Assembly: GCA_022842165.1 (NCBI GenBank)
Contig: JALHQC010000032.1
Span: forward strand, 1-45,940
Length of the DNA: 45,940 nt
Origin: a bacterium
Lineage (GTDB): Bacteria > Pseudomonadota > Alphaproteobacteria > Rhizobiales > Aestuariivirgaceae
Direction: 5' to 3'
Shown here: positions 25,543-33,783 of the stretch, piece by piece
How the letters are laid out: every line of letters starts with the position of its first letter
How positions within the stretch are numbered: position 1 is the stretch's first letter
Position numbers and translations under genes: made by a program
Notes under the pieces: generated by a model
Database searches by the model: none
What the model saw: the letters and a program-made list of their open reading frames with translations, nothing else
Told to the model about the DNA's origin: nothing

Positions 25543-26563
25543 TGGACCTCAGTCCTTTCTCATACCAGGCTCTGGACCCATTGACGATCTTCACCAGTGA
25601 CAGCATCACGGGCACCTCGATTAACACGCCGACGACAGTGGCAAGAGCCGCGCCCGAGTTGAGCCCGAACAGGCTGATGGCGGCTGCGACCGCGAGTTCG
25701 AAGAAGTTCGATGCCCCGATGAGGGCTGAAGGAGCGCCGATGCAGTGAGCCTCGCCTGCAAAGCGGTTCCACACATATCCGATGCCGAAGATCGCATAAG
25801 TCTGGATCGCGATGGGCACTGCGAGGAGGGCAATGACGAGCGGCTGGGCTATGATCTGTTCGCCCTGGAAGGCGAAAAGCAGGACGAGTGTCGCCAGCAG
25901 AGCAACAAGTGACGCCGGGGCGATGGCCCTGAGAAAGCCCTCGAGGTTTCCCGATGCGAGAAAGCTCCTCCGGAGCGCCTGCGAGATGAAGACGGGCACC
26001 ACGATATACAGCGCGACCGAGAGCAGCAGCGTCTGCCACGGGATGACGATGGCAGAGAGCCCCAGGAGCAACGCCACGATCGGTGCGAAGGCGACGATCA
26101 TCACGGCATCGTTCAGCGCCACCTGGCTCAGCGTGAAGTGCGGCTCGCCGCGCGTCAGATTGCTCCAGACGAAAACCATTGCCGTGCAGGGAGCGGCGCC
26201 CAGCAGAATGAGGCCGGCGATGTAGCTGTCCACCTGAGCCTCGGGAAGCAGAGGACGGAACAGCCAGCCGATGAAGATCCAGCCCAGCACCGCCATGGTA
26301 AAGGGCTTTATTGCCCAGTTGACGACAAGCGTAATGCCGATGCCGCGCCAGTGCTTCGTTACCTTACCCAACGCTCCGAAATCAATCTTCACCAGCATGG
26401 GGATGATCATCAGCCAGATCAGCACAGCCACGGGCAGGTTGACGCTTGCCAGCTCCATGGCACTGACCGCACCGAACACACCGGGCATTGCTTGGCCCAA
26501 CGCCACGCCCGCAATGATGCACAGGAAGACCCAGACGGTGAGATAGCGTTCGAAAAGAGACAT
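25535..26563 (-). CDS. acr3: Arsenite efflux permease, ACR3 family
   Basis: A 342-residue membrane protein with ten predicted helices that exports As(III), driven by the proton gradient. Family blocks are MSLFERYLTVWVFLCIIAGV at the start, WLMIIPMLVKIDFGALG, NWAIKPFTMAVLGWIF, and LILLGAAPCTAMVFVWSNL with the essential Cys126. GASNFFELAVAAAISLFGLNSGAALATVVGVLIEVP near the end is the second conserved repeat. This is ACR3, not the unrelated ArsB. I chose the ATG at 26563; a TTG 12 codons upstream would overlap arsC. It lies 13 bases behind arsC and is followed by the OsmC-like gene. It removes the arsenite made by ArsC. Confidence 0.95.
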   Translation of the reverse strand: MSLFERYLTVWVFLCIIAGVALGQAMPGVFGAVSAMELASVNLPVAVLIWLMIIPMLVKIDFGALGKVTKHWRGIGITLVVNWAIKPFTMAVLGWIFIGWLFRPLLPEAQVDSYIAGLILLGAAPCTAMVFVWSNLTRGEPHFTLSQVALNDAVMIVAFAPIVALLLGLSAIVIPWQTLLLSVALYIVVPVFISQALRRSFLASGNLEGFLRAIAPASLVALLATLVLLFAFQGEQIIAQPLVIALLAVPIAIQTYAIFGIGYVWNRFAGEAHCIGAPSALIGASNFFELAVAAAISLFGLNSGAALATVVGVLIEVPVMLSLVKIVNGSRAWYEKGLRSNA

Positions 26564-26576
26564 CTGCGAGATCAGT

Positions 26577-27071
26577 TCAGATTTTGCCGATAGCGTCAAG
26601 CTTGTTGCCTAGGCTGAGGCGGGTGAGCGAAGCAATCGGCAGACTCGCAAAGGCCTCGATGCGATTCTTCAGCATCCGGTAGGCTTCTGCGAAGGCCAGC
26701 CGCCTTTCGGCCTCAGTGCCTTCAATGCCGACGGGGTCCGGTATACCCCAGTGTGCCGACATCGGCTGGCCCGGCCAGACAGGACAGGCTTCCTTCGCCG
26801 CATCGTCGCAGACCGTGAAGACGAAATCCAGCTCAGGCGCACCATCCTTCGCAAATTCCTCCCAGTTCTTCGACTTAAACCGGTCGACCGGATGATTGAG
26901 CTGCCGTAGTAGATCGACGGTGTAGGGGTGAAGCTCGCCTCGCGGCTCGCTGCCCGCGCTGAAGGCCTTGAAGCGACCGGCGCCCGCGCGGTTGAGAATG
27001 GCTTCTCCGAAAATCGAACGGGCAGAATTGGCCTTGCACAGGAACAGGACATTGTAAGTGGACTTAATCAC
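26577..27071 (-). CDS. arsC: Arsenate reductase, thioredoxin-dependent (LMW phosphatase type)
   Basis: A 164-residue enzyme that reduces As(V) to As(III) in the cytoplasm. The anion loop is CKANSARS with Cys12 and Arg18 (CX5R of low-molecular-weight phosphatases). The redox relay cysteines are Cys88 and Cys96 in FTVCDDAAKEACPVWPG, and the Asp of the PDP loop is in GIPDPVG. This places it with the thioredoxin-coupled ArsC class rather than the glutaredoxin class. It starts within the end of arsR (8-base overlap) and precedes acr3 by 13 bases, so reduction and efflux are co-expressed. Together with AioBA the island both oxidises arsenite outside and reduces arsenate inside the cell. Confidence 0.95.
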   Translation of the reverse strand: MIKSTYNVLFLCKANSARSIFGEAILNRAGAGRFKAFSAGSEPRGELHPYTVDLLRQLNHPVDRFKSKNWEEFAKDGAPELDFVFTVCDDAAKEACPVWPGQPMSAHWGIPDPVGIEGTEAERRLAFAEAYRMLKNRIEAFASLPIASLTRLSLGNKLDAIGKI

Positions 27072-27420
27072 AGCAGCCTCCAGGTGTTGAACAGCTCTTC
27101 GATAGGTCTTCGATCAGCGGTGCGCAAAGCTCGGGCTGGCCATTGCAGCAATCCTTGAGGACGAAGACGACAAGCCGGCGCACGGCGGTAAGGTCTGCGC
27201 GATAGATCAGGCTCCGGCTGTGCCGTTCAGCCGAGACAAGGCCGGCACGGCTCAGAATGGCAAGGTGAGTCGACATGGTATTGTGCGGCACATTCATCCG
27301 GCGCGCGATCTCGCCGGCCGGTAGGCCATCAGGCTCGTGCTTTACAAGCAGCCGGAATGCATCAAGCCGTGTCGACTGTGAGAGGGCGGAAAGCACCTCG
27401 ATTGCGGTCTCATTTTTCAT
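27064..27420 (-). CDS. arsR: ArsR/SmtB-family arsenic-responsive repressor (second copy)
   Basis: A 118-residue repressor heading the arsR-arsC-acr3-osmC-like operon. The winged-helix core is LSALSQSTRLDAFRLLVKHEPDGLPAGEIARRM and NVPHNTMSTHLAILSRAGLV. There is no CVC site in helix 3. Six cysteines are at the C-terminal end: Cys91-Cys92 (LKDCCNG), Cys99, Cys110 and Cys116-Cys117 (GGCCD). It thus belongs to the group of ArsR proteins with C-terminal As(III) ligands, and is clearly different from the first ArsR in this window. It overlaps arsC by eight bases. A short inverted repeat lies about 20 bases upstream of its start. Confidence 0.92.
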   Translation of the reverse strand: MKNETAIEVLSALSQSTRLDAFRLLVKHEPDGLPAGEIARRMNVPHNTMSTHLAILSRAGLVSAERHSRSLIYRADLTAVRRLVVFVLKDCCNGQPELCAPLIEDLSKSCSTPGGCCD

Positions 27421-27440
27421 ATGTCGAGAAGTATGGACAC

Positions 27441-27453
27441 ATCGTATGACGAT
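27441..27453. promoter_or_regulatory. Short inverted repeat upstream of the second arsR
   Basis: ATCGT (27441-27445) and ACGAT (27449-27453) with a 3-base spacer lie about 20 bases before the start of the minus-strand arsR and downstream of a TTGTCA. It is a possible operator; the evidence is position and symmetry only. Confidence 0.4.
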
Positions 27454-28597
27454 TGCATGACAAGATCAGCGTGGAACACTTGGTATCGGAATCGAGAAGA
27501 ACATCTGTCCTCCCAACATTCCTGAATATGTGTTTCGAATTTTAGGCGCTGTCACCCGAAGCTTCGGGACGGGGCGGTCGTGTCCCCGGGGGTGGTTAAA
27601 TGCCTCAGGCGTTTCGAGATCCTCAATCAAGTCAGCCGGGAGCGATGGAAATCTGAAGCAAACGTTTGGAAATCCGAGTGCAACTTTCCGGTCTCCAGTT
27701 CACCAGACCGAAAATAGCATGTCAGAAGTATCCGGAAAGTGGACCCGGAAGTTGCGAAAACCCGGCAACCACAGAATGAAATACTCTATCCGTGGAGACG
27801 AGTCCCACCATCCGAGAACCAGTGCTTCAACGACCGGCAACGCTCAACCCAGCGGAGTAGTCTCTGAACCTCTCTAGACCAGAAGAGCTGCGGGTGCCAT
27901 CATCCAGAGTAAGTCAGCTATTAATGTGAGAGCAATGTTACATCTTGGTATGATGGCACCGGCAGTTGGCCGGTAGCTCAGACTACGATCGCTTTCGACG
28001 CACACTAGGCCGTCGGAACCCGACCGCTCACACAAGCAGCCAACAGTCAATGGACCCTAGCCAGCGAGCTTCCCTGTAGATCTTGGTGCTATACCCTGTC
28101 AGCAGATTGTTCTTGGCCAGTGTCCGGTGGAGAGGAGCCGGGAGGAAGCTACCAATCTCTCCTCATTGCCAGCATCCTCGATAACCAATATTCTGTGTTG
28201 ATCACAATACCGCAGGTTGGAAATGACCCAGTGCAGCGAAGGGTCATCCTGCTCCTGCTGCGTCGCATCCATAAGCATCCGCCTGTTGCGACAAGACATG
28301 CGGACCAACGCGGACACCAGGACAGATCCACGCGCGAAACTGATTATATGCACCTCAACAGTCCCACGGTATTGCGCGAGCTTTCTGCCATCCAGTCGAT
28401 GACTCAAGACCTTCGATCCGTGCGACAGTTTCTTGAATGGAGCCGACGACGTGGAACAGTCTGCTCGACGGGCCGCGCAAGGGCGAGCACTGGGGCACCA
28501 GGCCCATTGCTTGCTCGCTGGTCATGGCCGCGCTTTCCAACCCGCTACCGATTCCGGATCGCACGTCGCCCAGGTGTGTCGGCGCGATTTGTAGTGT
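27454..28597. other. Gene-poor junction region
   Basis: About 1.1 kb in which I see no gene that I would support. Several short open frames exist on both strands (the longest about 115 codons at 27530-27877), but their translations are rich in Ser, Arg, Thr and Pro, with no recognisable motif. The stretch separates the arsenic block from the transporter block and ends in a transposase fragment, so it is probably debris left by insertions and deletions. Confidence 0.5.
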
Positions 28598-28911
28598 TCA
28601 GAAGTCCTGCAAGAGCAGTTCCGCCATCGGCGCATCATGCATCTGGCCAGGCGAAAGCTCGATCTGCAGGGGAAGTCCGTGTTCGTTCACCCGCAAGTGC
28701 AACTTGCTGGTCAGTCCTCCGCGTGAGCGACCGATACAGTAATCTCCACCCTGTTTTTTTGGGCGGCAGCCTGCTGGTGAACGCGCACCGACGTTGAATC
28801 GATCATTTGCAGCTTCTGGCCTTTGGCCTCATAGGCCGAGATGATGGCGTCCATCAGCTTGTCCCAGACACCCGCTTTCCGCCAGCGATTGAAGCGGTTA
28901 GTTGAATGCAA
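28598..28911 (-). pseudogene. IS5-family transposase, truncated, with A7 frameshift site
   Basis: The minus strand reads RFNRWRKAGVWDKLMDAI, QMIDSTSVRVHQQAAAQK, then in a second frame GDYCIGRSRGGLTSKLHLRV, LPLQIELSPGQMHDAPMAEL and LLLQDF before a stop. These are the DDE-domain blocks of IS5-type transposases; DSTSVRVHQQA carries the first catalytic Asp. The change of frame occurs at a run of seven A (28754-28760 on the minus strand), typical of programmed frameshifting in this family, so the frame change itself need not be decay. The N-terminal part is missing: homology begins just where the aminotransferase gene ends. No complete terminal repeats were found. Confidence 0.8.
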
Positions 28912-28915
28912 AGTG

Positions 28916-30181
28916 TCATGCCAGACTTGGGCTTCCAGAGGCTTTCACATGTTGTTGCAGAACGAGTTCGGCTACTTGCTTAAGGCGTTCTGCGATCAAT
29001 TGCGTGTCCTCCAATGCTATCGTGAGCGGCGGCGAGAGGCCGAGCGACTTTTCGTCCCTAGTGGTTGTCGAAAGTCCGCAAGCACGTGCCGCAGTGACCA
29101 GCGCTTCCGCACCGACCGGCGGGCCATCGAACTCCACCGCCCTCAAGAGCCCCAGGCCGCGGCAGGTAAGCCGGAACGGGCCCGCCTCGTGGCCGTCGAT
29201 CAACTGGTGCAGCAAATCACCCGTGGCGGCCGCCCGGGCGATGAGGTCATCATCTTCCAGTATGTCGAGCATGGTCAGCGCGGCCCTCGCCAGCATTGGG
29301 TTCTTTTCGTGGGTGTAGTGGCCGATGGAAAGCTCGGGCGCGATGTCGAGGCTTGCGTCGCCGATGACGGCGGCCAGCGGCAGCACGCCCCCGCCCAGCG
29401 CCTTGCCGAGCACCACCATGTCCGGAACCACGTCGAAGTGCTCGTGCGCGAAGAATTTTCCGGTCTTGCCGAGGCCCGAGGGAATTTCGTCGAAAATCAG
29501 CTTCACGCCGTGAGCGGCACAGAGTTCGGCCACACGCGGCCATAGCATGCGCGGCGGAACATGGCAGTTCGAGCGCATGGGTTCGGCGACGAGGCAGCCA
29601 ATCCGGCCTCTGTTCGCATTGAGACACGAGGCGAGCGACTGCAGCATGCCATCGGCACCGCCCGCCTGTTCGTCCCAATAGGGCGAGATGTGGAAGATAC
29701 CATCAATGCGATGTCGCAAGCGGGGGTCGTGTTCGCTATCCGAGAGCGACAGACTGCCCATGCCATGCCCGTGGTAGCTGCCGTTCAGCGCAATAATGCC
29801 TGCCCTGCCGGTGGCGATGGTGGCGAGGCGGATTGCGGTCTCGATTGCTTCCGATCCCCCCGGCATGAGCAGGAGCTTCGAGTGTCCTCCTCGAAATCGT
29901 GCAGTCAATCGTTCTGCTAGTTCCGTTGCAGGGGCATTGGTGAAGCGGCGGGGTGAGAAGGGAAGTTCGTCGAGCTGCTGCTTTAGCGCCGCAACGAGGC
30001 GCGGATGTGCATGACCGAGATGGTGGCAGGTGTTGCCGTGAAGATCGACGTAGCGGTTTCCTGCCATGTCATCGATCCACATGCCAGACGCACGGCTCAA
30101 GCCCGCGATGCAGGGCGAGGACCCCTCCTGATGGAAGAACACCGCGGCATCCCGCCGGATGAGGTCATCGCCTTCGTTCAT
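28916..30181 (-). CDS. Class III PLP-dependent enzyme, possibly an aminophosphonate lyase or transaminase
   Basis: A 421-residue fold-type I PLP enzyme of the class III aminotransferase family. The cofactor Asp is in VKLIFDEIPSGLGKTG and the Schiff-base Lys in VVLGKALGGGVLP. The stretch DLHGNTCHHLGHAHPRL...LPFSPRRFTN resembles the group of class III enzymes that act on 1-hydroxy-2-aminoethylphosphonate (PbfA-like ammonia-lyases), which often travel with aminoethylphosphonate genes. A true transaminase cannot be excluded. It is the last gene of the minus-strand ABC importer operon and overlaps the phosphatase-like gene by four bases. Its 3' end lies at the IS5 fragment, so the last residues (KASGSPSLA) may not be the original end. 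Confidence 0.7.
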   Translation of the reverse strand: MNEGDDLIRRDAAVFFHQEGSSPCIAGLSRASGMWIDDMAGNRYVDLHGNTCHHLGHAHPRLVAALKQQLDELPFSPRRFTNAPATELAERLTARFRGGHSKLLLMPGGSEAIETAIRLATIATGRAGIIALNGSYHGHGMGSLSLSDSEHDPRLRHRIDGIFHISPYWDEQAGGADGMLQSLASCLNANRGRIGCLVAEPMRSNCHVPPRMLWPRVAELCAAHGVKLIFDEIPSGLGKTGKFFAHEHFDVVPDMVVLGKALGGGVLPLAAVIGDASLDIAPELSIGHYTHEKNPMLARAALTMLDILEDDDLIARAAATGDLLHQLIDGHEAGPFRLTCRGLGLLRAVEFDGPPVGAEALVTAARACGLSTTTRDEKSLGLSPPLTIALEDTQLIAERLKQVAELVLQQHVKASGSPSLA

Positions 30182-30960
30182 GACGTGCCGAGCCGCGCGA
30201 GCAACTCTGCATGGAGCTGCGCATCGCCACTTGCCAGAATGGCGCTGGACAAGATCGCGGATCCGCCGTTGAGCCCCGTAACGATGCCGCCTGCGCCCTC
30301 GACGATCGGCACGATTGCCGCGATGTCGTATATATCGAGGCCCTGGTGCAGAATGGCGTCGATATGACCTTCAGCCAGCATACAGGTGTCGTAGCAATCC
30401 GCGCCGTAGCGAATCATCCGCACGGCGGGCGCAAGCTCCGAAAGTCGCTGGTGCAACTGCGGCACGAAGGCGGCCGAGGAGCCTGCGCAGATTACCGCGT
30501 CAGGCAATGCGACGGGACGGCGCGTGGAGAGCCGCCGCGTGCCGCTTGCCGTTTGGCCGTAAGCGGCGTGCCCGGCACCCCAGAATCGTTCGCCGGTGAA
30601 GGGGTGGGCGGAGATGCCGAGCAACGGCTTGCCGTGATGCAGCAAGCCGATGAGCGTGCCCCACAGCGGAACGCCTGCTATGAGGGACTTGGTGCCATCA
30701 ACAGGATCGAGCACCCAGACAAATTCTGCTTCGGCTCGCTCCGTGACAAATTCTTCGCCGATGACCCCATGATCCGGATAATTTCTGGCAATTAGCTCGC
30801 GCATTGCGGTTTCTGCCGCACGATCCGCTGCCGTCACGGGATCGAAGTGTTCGGCGCTGCCCTTGTTCTCCACGGCGAGCCCCGTCCTGTAGAACGGCAT
30901 GATCGCCGTGCCAGCCGCGTCTGCCAGGCGATGGGCGAACGCCAGTAGTTCATCGCTCAT
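30178..30960 (-). CDS. Inositol-monophosphatase-family phosphatase (HisN-like)
   Basis: A 260-residue Mg2+-dependent phosphatase-fold protein. The metal-binding motifs are GEEF (in HGVIGEEFVTE), DPVDGTKSLIAGVPLWGTLIGL, and the C-terminal GLDIYDIAAIVPIVEGAGG (family W/L-D-x-A-A). The closest pattern is the histidinol-phosphatase HisN / archaeal-type IMPase group. The true substrate in this operon is unknown; family members hydrolyse phosphomonoesters, not C-P bonds. The ATG at 30960 (MSDELLAFAH) was preferred because GGAG lies upstream and the gap to the permease stop is two bases; an ATG at 30978 is also possible. It is coupled by a 4-base overlap to the class III PLP enzyme. Confidence 0.85.
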   Translation of the reverse strand: MSDELLAFAHRLADAAGTAIMPFYRTGLAVENKGSAEHFDPVTAADRAAETAMRELIARNYPDHGVIGEEFVTERAEAEFVWVLDPVDGTKSLIAGVPLWGTLIGLLHHGKPLLGISAHPFTGERFWGAGHAAYGQTASGTRRLSTRRPVALPDAVICAGSSAAFVPQLHQRLSELAPAVRMIRYGADCYDTCMLAEGHIDAILHQGLDIYDIAAIVPIVEGAGGIVTGLNGGSAILSSAILASGDAQLHAELLARLGTS

Positions 30961-30962
30961 GC

Positions 30963-32660
30963 TCACTTGCTCCGCCATGGCTGCGACTTGAGGATATAGA
31001 ACTTGACGCTATTGAGTGCGAGCGTGGCGAAGATGGAAATCAGCATGATGAGAACAGCAAGCGCTGCTGCCTGGCCGAAGCGGCTTCCCTCCAGCAGATT
31101 GACGACGGCGATTGCGCCGACACGGGAATTGGCAGTGAAAAGAAAGATTAGAGCGGAGACAGTCGTCATCGCGTTGACGAAGAAATACATGCAGACGTCG
31201 ATCATAGTGGGGAGCAACATCGGCCAGTGAATGCGGCGCGCGGTTCCCAGCGGTGAGGATTGCAATGCACGGGCTGCAAGGTCGATTTCCGGATCGGCAC
31301 GCAACAGGGTGCCGACCACCATAAGATGCGGCACCGTGTAGAAGTGGGCCACGGTGCAGACGACCATGATCGTGAGTGTGCCGAAGAAAACACTGAGTGG
31401 ATTGGCGGGTGCGTTAAAGAAGAAGATGTAGCCGAGGCCGAGAACAAGGCCCGGCACCGCGACTGGCAGCATAGCAAGCGCCTGCACCATCTGCCGCGGC
31501 AGGCCGCCGCCGATCCGCCGGGCCACCAGCCAGCCTGTTATCGCCACGGCCATGGCGCCAAACACAACTGTGGCTCCCGCAAGCCACAAGCTGGCGATCA
31601 GGGCGCGGCCATCGTCGCTGTCGACGAATACGCGGGTATAGTTCTTGAAATCGAGGCTGAGATTGTAGGGCCAGAATTTCACCAGCGAGCCGAACACGGC
31701 CATGCCGATGACGAAGAGAATGGCAAAGCAGACTATTGCCGTGAAGGCGGTCAGCGCAATGTCCCGCATTGGGGATTTGCTAGGTGCCACTGGCACCGAC
31801 TTTCCTGTGATCGTGGCCCGTTGCGCCCGCCGCGCCAGAACGTCGATGCCATAGGCGGCAACAGCAGGCAGAAGCAACAGCACGCCCACGACTGCGCCGA
31901 GTTCGAAATCGAAACGGCCGATCACAAGCTTGTAGATGTCGGTCGCCAGCACGTTCGTCGATCCGCCGACGACAGTGGGTATGCCGAAATCCGTGAAGAT
32001 CAGAACGAAACACACCGATGCGGCGCTGATGACCGAATAGCGGCTAAAGGGCAGGGTGATCTGCAGGAATTGCCGCCACGGCCCGGCCCTCAAGGCGCGT
32101 GCGGCTTCGTAAAGCCGGGCGTCGCTTTGCGCGAGACCCGACGACATGATCAGCACCGCATGCGGCAGCGCATAGATGATGGATGCGATGACGATGCCGT
32201 TCGGCCCGTAGAGCTGGCCGCCGAACAACAAGTCTTTGGCAATGCCCTGCGTGCCCAGAATGTATATGAGGCCGAGTGCCGGAAGCAGGGAGGGTGCCAG
32301 AAGCGGCAGCATGATGATGGTGCGAAAAACACCCTTCATCGGCATCCGGCTGCGGTTGAAGGCATAAGCAACCGGATAGGCGATGACGACGGTCAGCGCG
32401 GTGGCGATGCCGGAGAGGGTTATGGAATTCCACGCCGCGATTGAAAGCCCCGGCTCAGCCAAATAGCGGACGAAATTGGCGAGGCCGATGAAACTTCCAT
32501 GCCGGTCAAACAGGCTGCGCATCAACAGGGCGCCGATGGGCAGTATGGTCGCCAGCGCAAGCAGGATGACCGCCGTGAGAGGGAGCAAGCTCTGAACCAT
32601 CGGCGGCGCCCAGCGCTGTATCTGGCGTCGTTGAGGCATAGCATCGGCAACCGTGGTCAT
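30963..32660 (-). CDS. ABC transporter permease with two fused permease domains (2-aminoethylphosphonate type)
   Basis: A 565-residue inner-membrane permease consisting of two tandem binding-protein-dependent transport domains, about 12 helices. The coupling-helix EAA-like motifs are in LYEAARALRAGPWRQFLQITLPF (first half) and DLAARALQSSPLGTARRIHWPML (second half). Such fused permeases are typical of iron(III)-type importers and of the putative 2-aminoethylphosphonate importer family (AepW / PhnU2-like). I start at 32660 (MTTVADAMPQRRQ), four bases overlapping the ATPase gene. The open frame continues further upstream but that part is antisense to the ATPase frame. With the ATPase and binding protein upstream it makes a complete importer. 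Confidence 0.88.
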   Translation of the reverse strand: MTTVADAMPQRRQIQRWAPPMVQSLLPLTAVILLALATILPIGALLMRSLFDRHGSFIGLANFVRYLAEPGLSIAAWNSITLSGIATALTVVIAYPVAYAFNRSRMPMKGVFRTIIMLPLLAPSLLPALGLIYILGTQGIAKDLLFGGQLYGPNGIVIASIIYALPHAVLIMSSGLAQSDARLYEAARALRAGPWRQFLQITLPFSRYSVISAASVCFVLIFTDFGIPTVVGGSTNVLATDIYKLVIGRFDFELGAVVGVLLLLPAVAAYGIDVLARRAQRATITGKSVPVAPSKSPMRDIALTAFTAIVCFAILFVIGMAVFGSLVKFWPYNLSLDFKNYTRVFVDSDDGRALIASLWLAGATVVFGAMAVAITGWLVARRIGGGLPRQMVQALAMLPVAVPGLVLGLGYIFFFNAPANPLSVFFGTLTIMVVCTVAHFYTVPHLMVVGTLLRADPEIDLAARALQSSPLGTARRIHWPMLLPTMIDVCMYFFVNAMTTVSALIFLFTANSRVGAIAVVNLLEGSRFGQAAALAVLIMLISIFATLALNSVKFYILKSQPWRSK

Positions 32661-33772
32661 GACGTGGACGTGTCTTCCAGAAACATCAAATGCCGCATGG
32701 GGAGCGCGACCGTGACGATCTCGCCGGCTGCAGGCATGGTTTCGAAGCGCGACCGCAGCACTTCCGCCTCGATGAGCGCGCCAGCACCTTGTTCGGGACG
32801 TGCCTGCAGCCGAACGATGTCGCCCAGAAAGGTCAGCGACACAACCCGTGCCGCAAAGGCATTTTCGCAACCTTCGGCTTCCGGACCTACGAGAACCGCG
32901 CCCGGACGGATACACGCGTAGGCGCTGCCGTTCGTGTGGCCCGGTGTGAAATTTGTGCTGAGTTGCAGGCCCTGCGCCATGGCATGATTGTGATCGGCGG
33001 CCTCCAGGCGCAGGGCGTTACAGCCTCCAAGCAGCCGGGCTACAAACAGGTTGGCAGGTGTGCGATAAATCTGCTCGGGTGAACCCGTCTGCTCGATGCG
33101 GCCCTTGTTCATAATGACGATCTGGTCGGCCACCGAGAATGCCTCTTCGCGGTCATGAGTCACCATCAGGGCGGTCACGCCGATTCGCTGCTGTAGGGCT
33201 TTTAGTTCGTCGCGGAGGTGTGACCTCACATTGGCGTCGAGTGCGGAAAGAGGTTCGTCGAGGAGCAGCAGCCCGGGCGACAGCGCCAAAGCCCGCGCCA
33301 GCGCTACGCGCTGCTGCTGCCCCCCGGAAATCTGGTTGGGATACTTGCCCATATGTTCGGCAAGGCCGACAAGCCGCAGCAATTCGCTGACCCGCTTCTC
33401 GCGCTCTGCACGCGGCACACCGGTCGCTTCCAGTCCGAATGAAACATTGCCTGCGACCGTGCGGTTCGGAAATAGGGCATAGGATTGAAACACGATGCCG
33501 TAGTCGCGTCTCTCCGGGGGCAACGCCGTGACATCGTTCCCGGCCTGGATGATGCGGCCCGAGTCGGCGGTTTCAAAGCCGGCGATGAGCCGGAGAAGGG
33601 TGGTCTTGCCGCAACCCGACGGCCCTAGCACGCAGACAAACTTGGAAGTCGGCGCCCTGAGGTCGACGGTGTCAACGACCGTTACCTTGCCATAACGCTT
33701 GCTCACGCCCTTGAGATGGAGATACGGGGACGACGCTGCGCCCCTGTCCTGGTGCAATGCTGCGTTGGTCAT
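32657..33772 (-). CDS. ABC transporter ATP-binding protein (2-aminoethylphosphonate / iron type)
   Basis: A 371-residue ATPase. Walker A is GPSGCGKTT, the Q-loop is in IVFQSYALFPNRTVAGNVSFGL, the signature is ISGGQQQRVALARAL, Walker B is GLLLLDEPLSALD, and the switch His is in VTHDREEAFSVADQI. A C-terminal TOBE regulatory domain follows from about residue 290. Such ATPases with TOBE serve spermidine, iron(III), sugar and aminoethylphosphonate importers. The start at 33772 (MTNAALHQDRG) leaves 11 bases after the binding-protein stop; an in-frame upstream start would overlap that gene. It is translationally coupled to the permease by ATGA. Confidence 0.9.
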   Translation of the reverse strand: MTNAALHQDRGAASSPYLHLKGVSKRYGKVTVVDTVDLRAPTSKFVCVLGPSGCGKTTLLRLIAGFETADSGRIIQAGNDVTALPPERRDYGIVFQSYALFPNRTVAGNVSFGLEATGVPRAEREKRVSELLRLVGLAEHMGKYPNQISGGQQQRVALARALALSPGLLLLDEPLSALDANVRSHLRDELKALQQRIGVTALMVTHDREEAFSVADQIVIMNKGRIEQTGSPEQIYRTPANLFVARLLGGCNALRLEAADHNHAMAQGLQLSTNFTPGHTNGSAYACIRPGAVLVGPEAEGCENAFAARVVSLTFLGDIVRLQARPEQGAGALIEAEVLRSRFETMPAAGEIVTVALPMRHLMFLEDTSTS

Positions 33773-33783
33773 GTTGCTGAAGC

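Noticed and set aside
27530-27877. Possible 115-residue gene in the junction region
   Set aside because: Ser/Arg/Thr-rich translation with no recognisable motif, no ribosome site, and position in a debris region.
28754-28760. Frameshift mutation in the IS5 transposase
   Set aside because: The frame change falls on a seven-A run, which in this family is commonly a programmed frameshift site; the element is called broken because of the missing N-terminal part, not because of this site.
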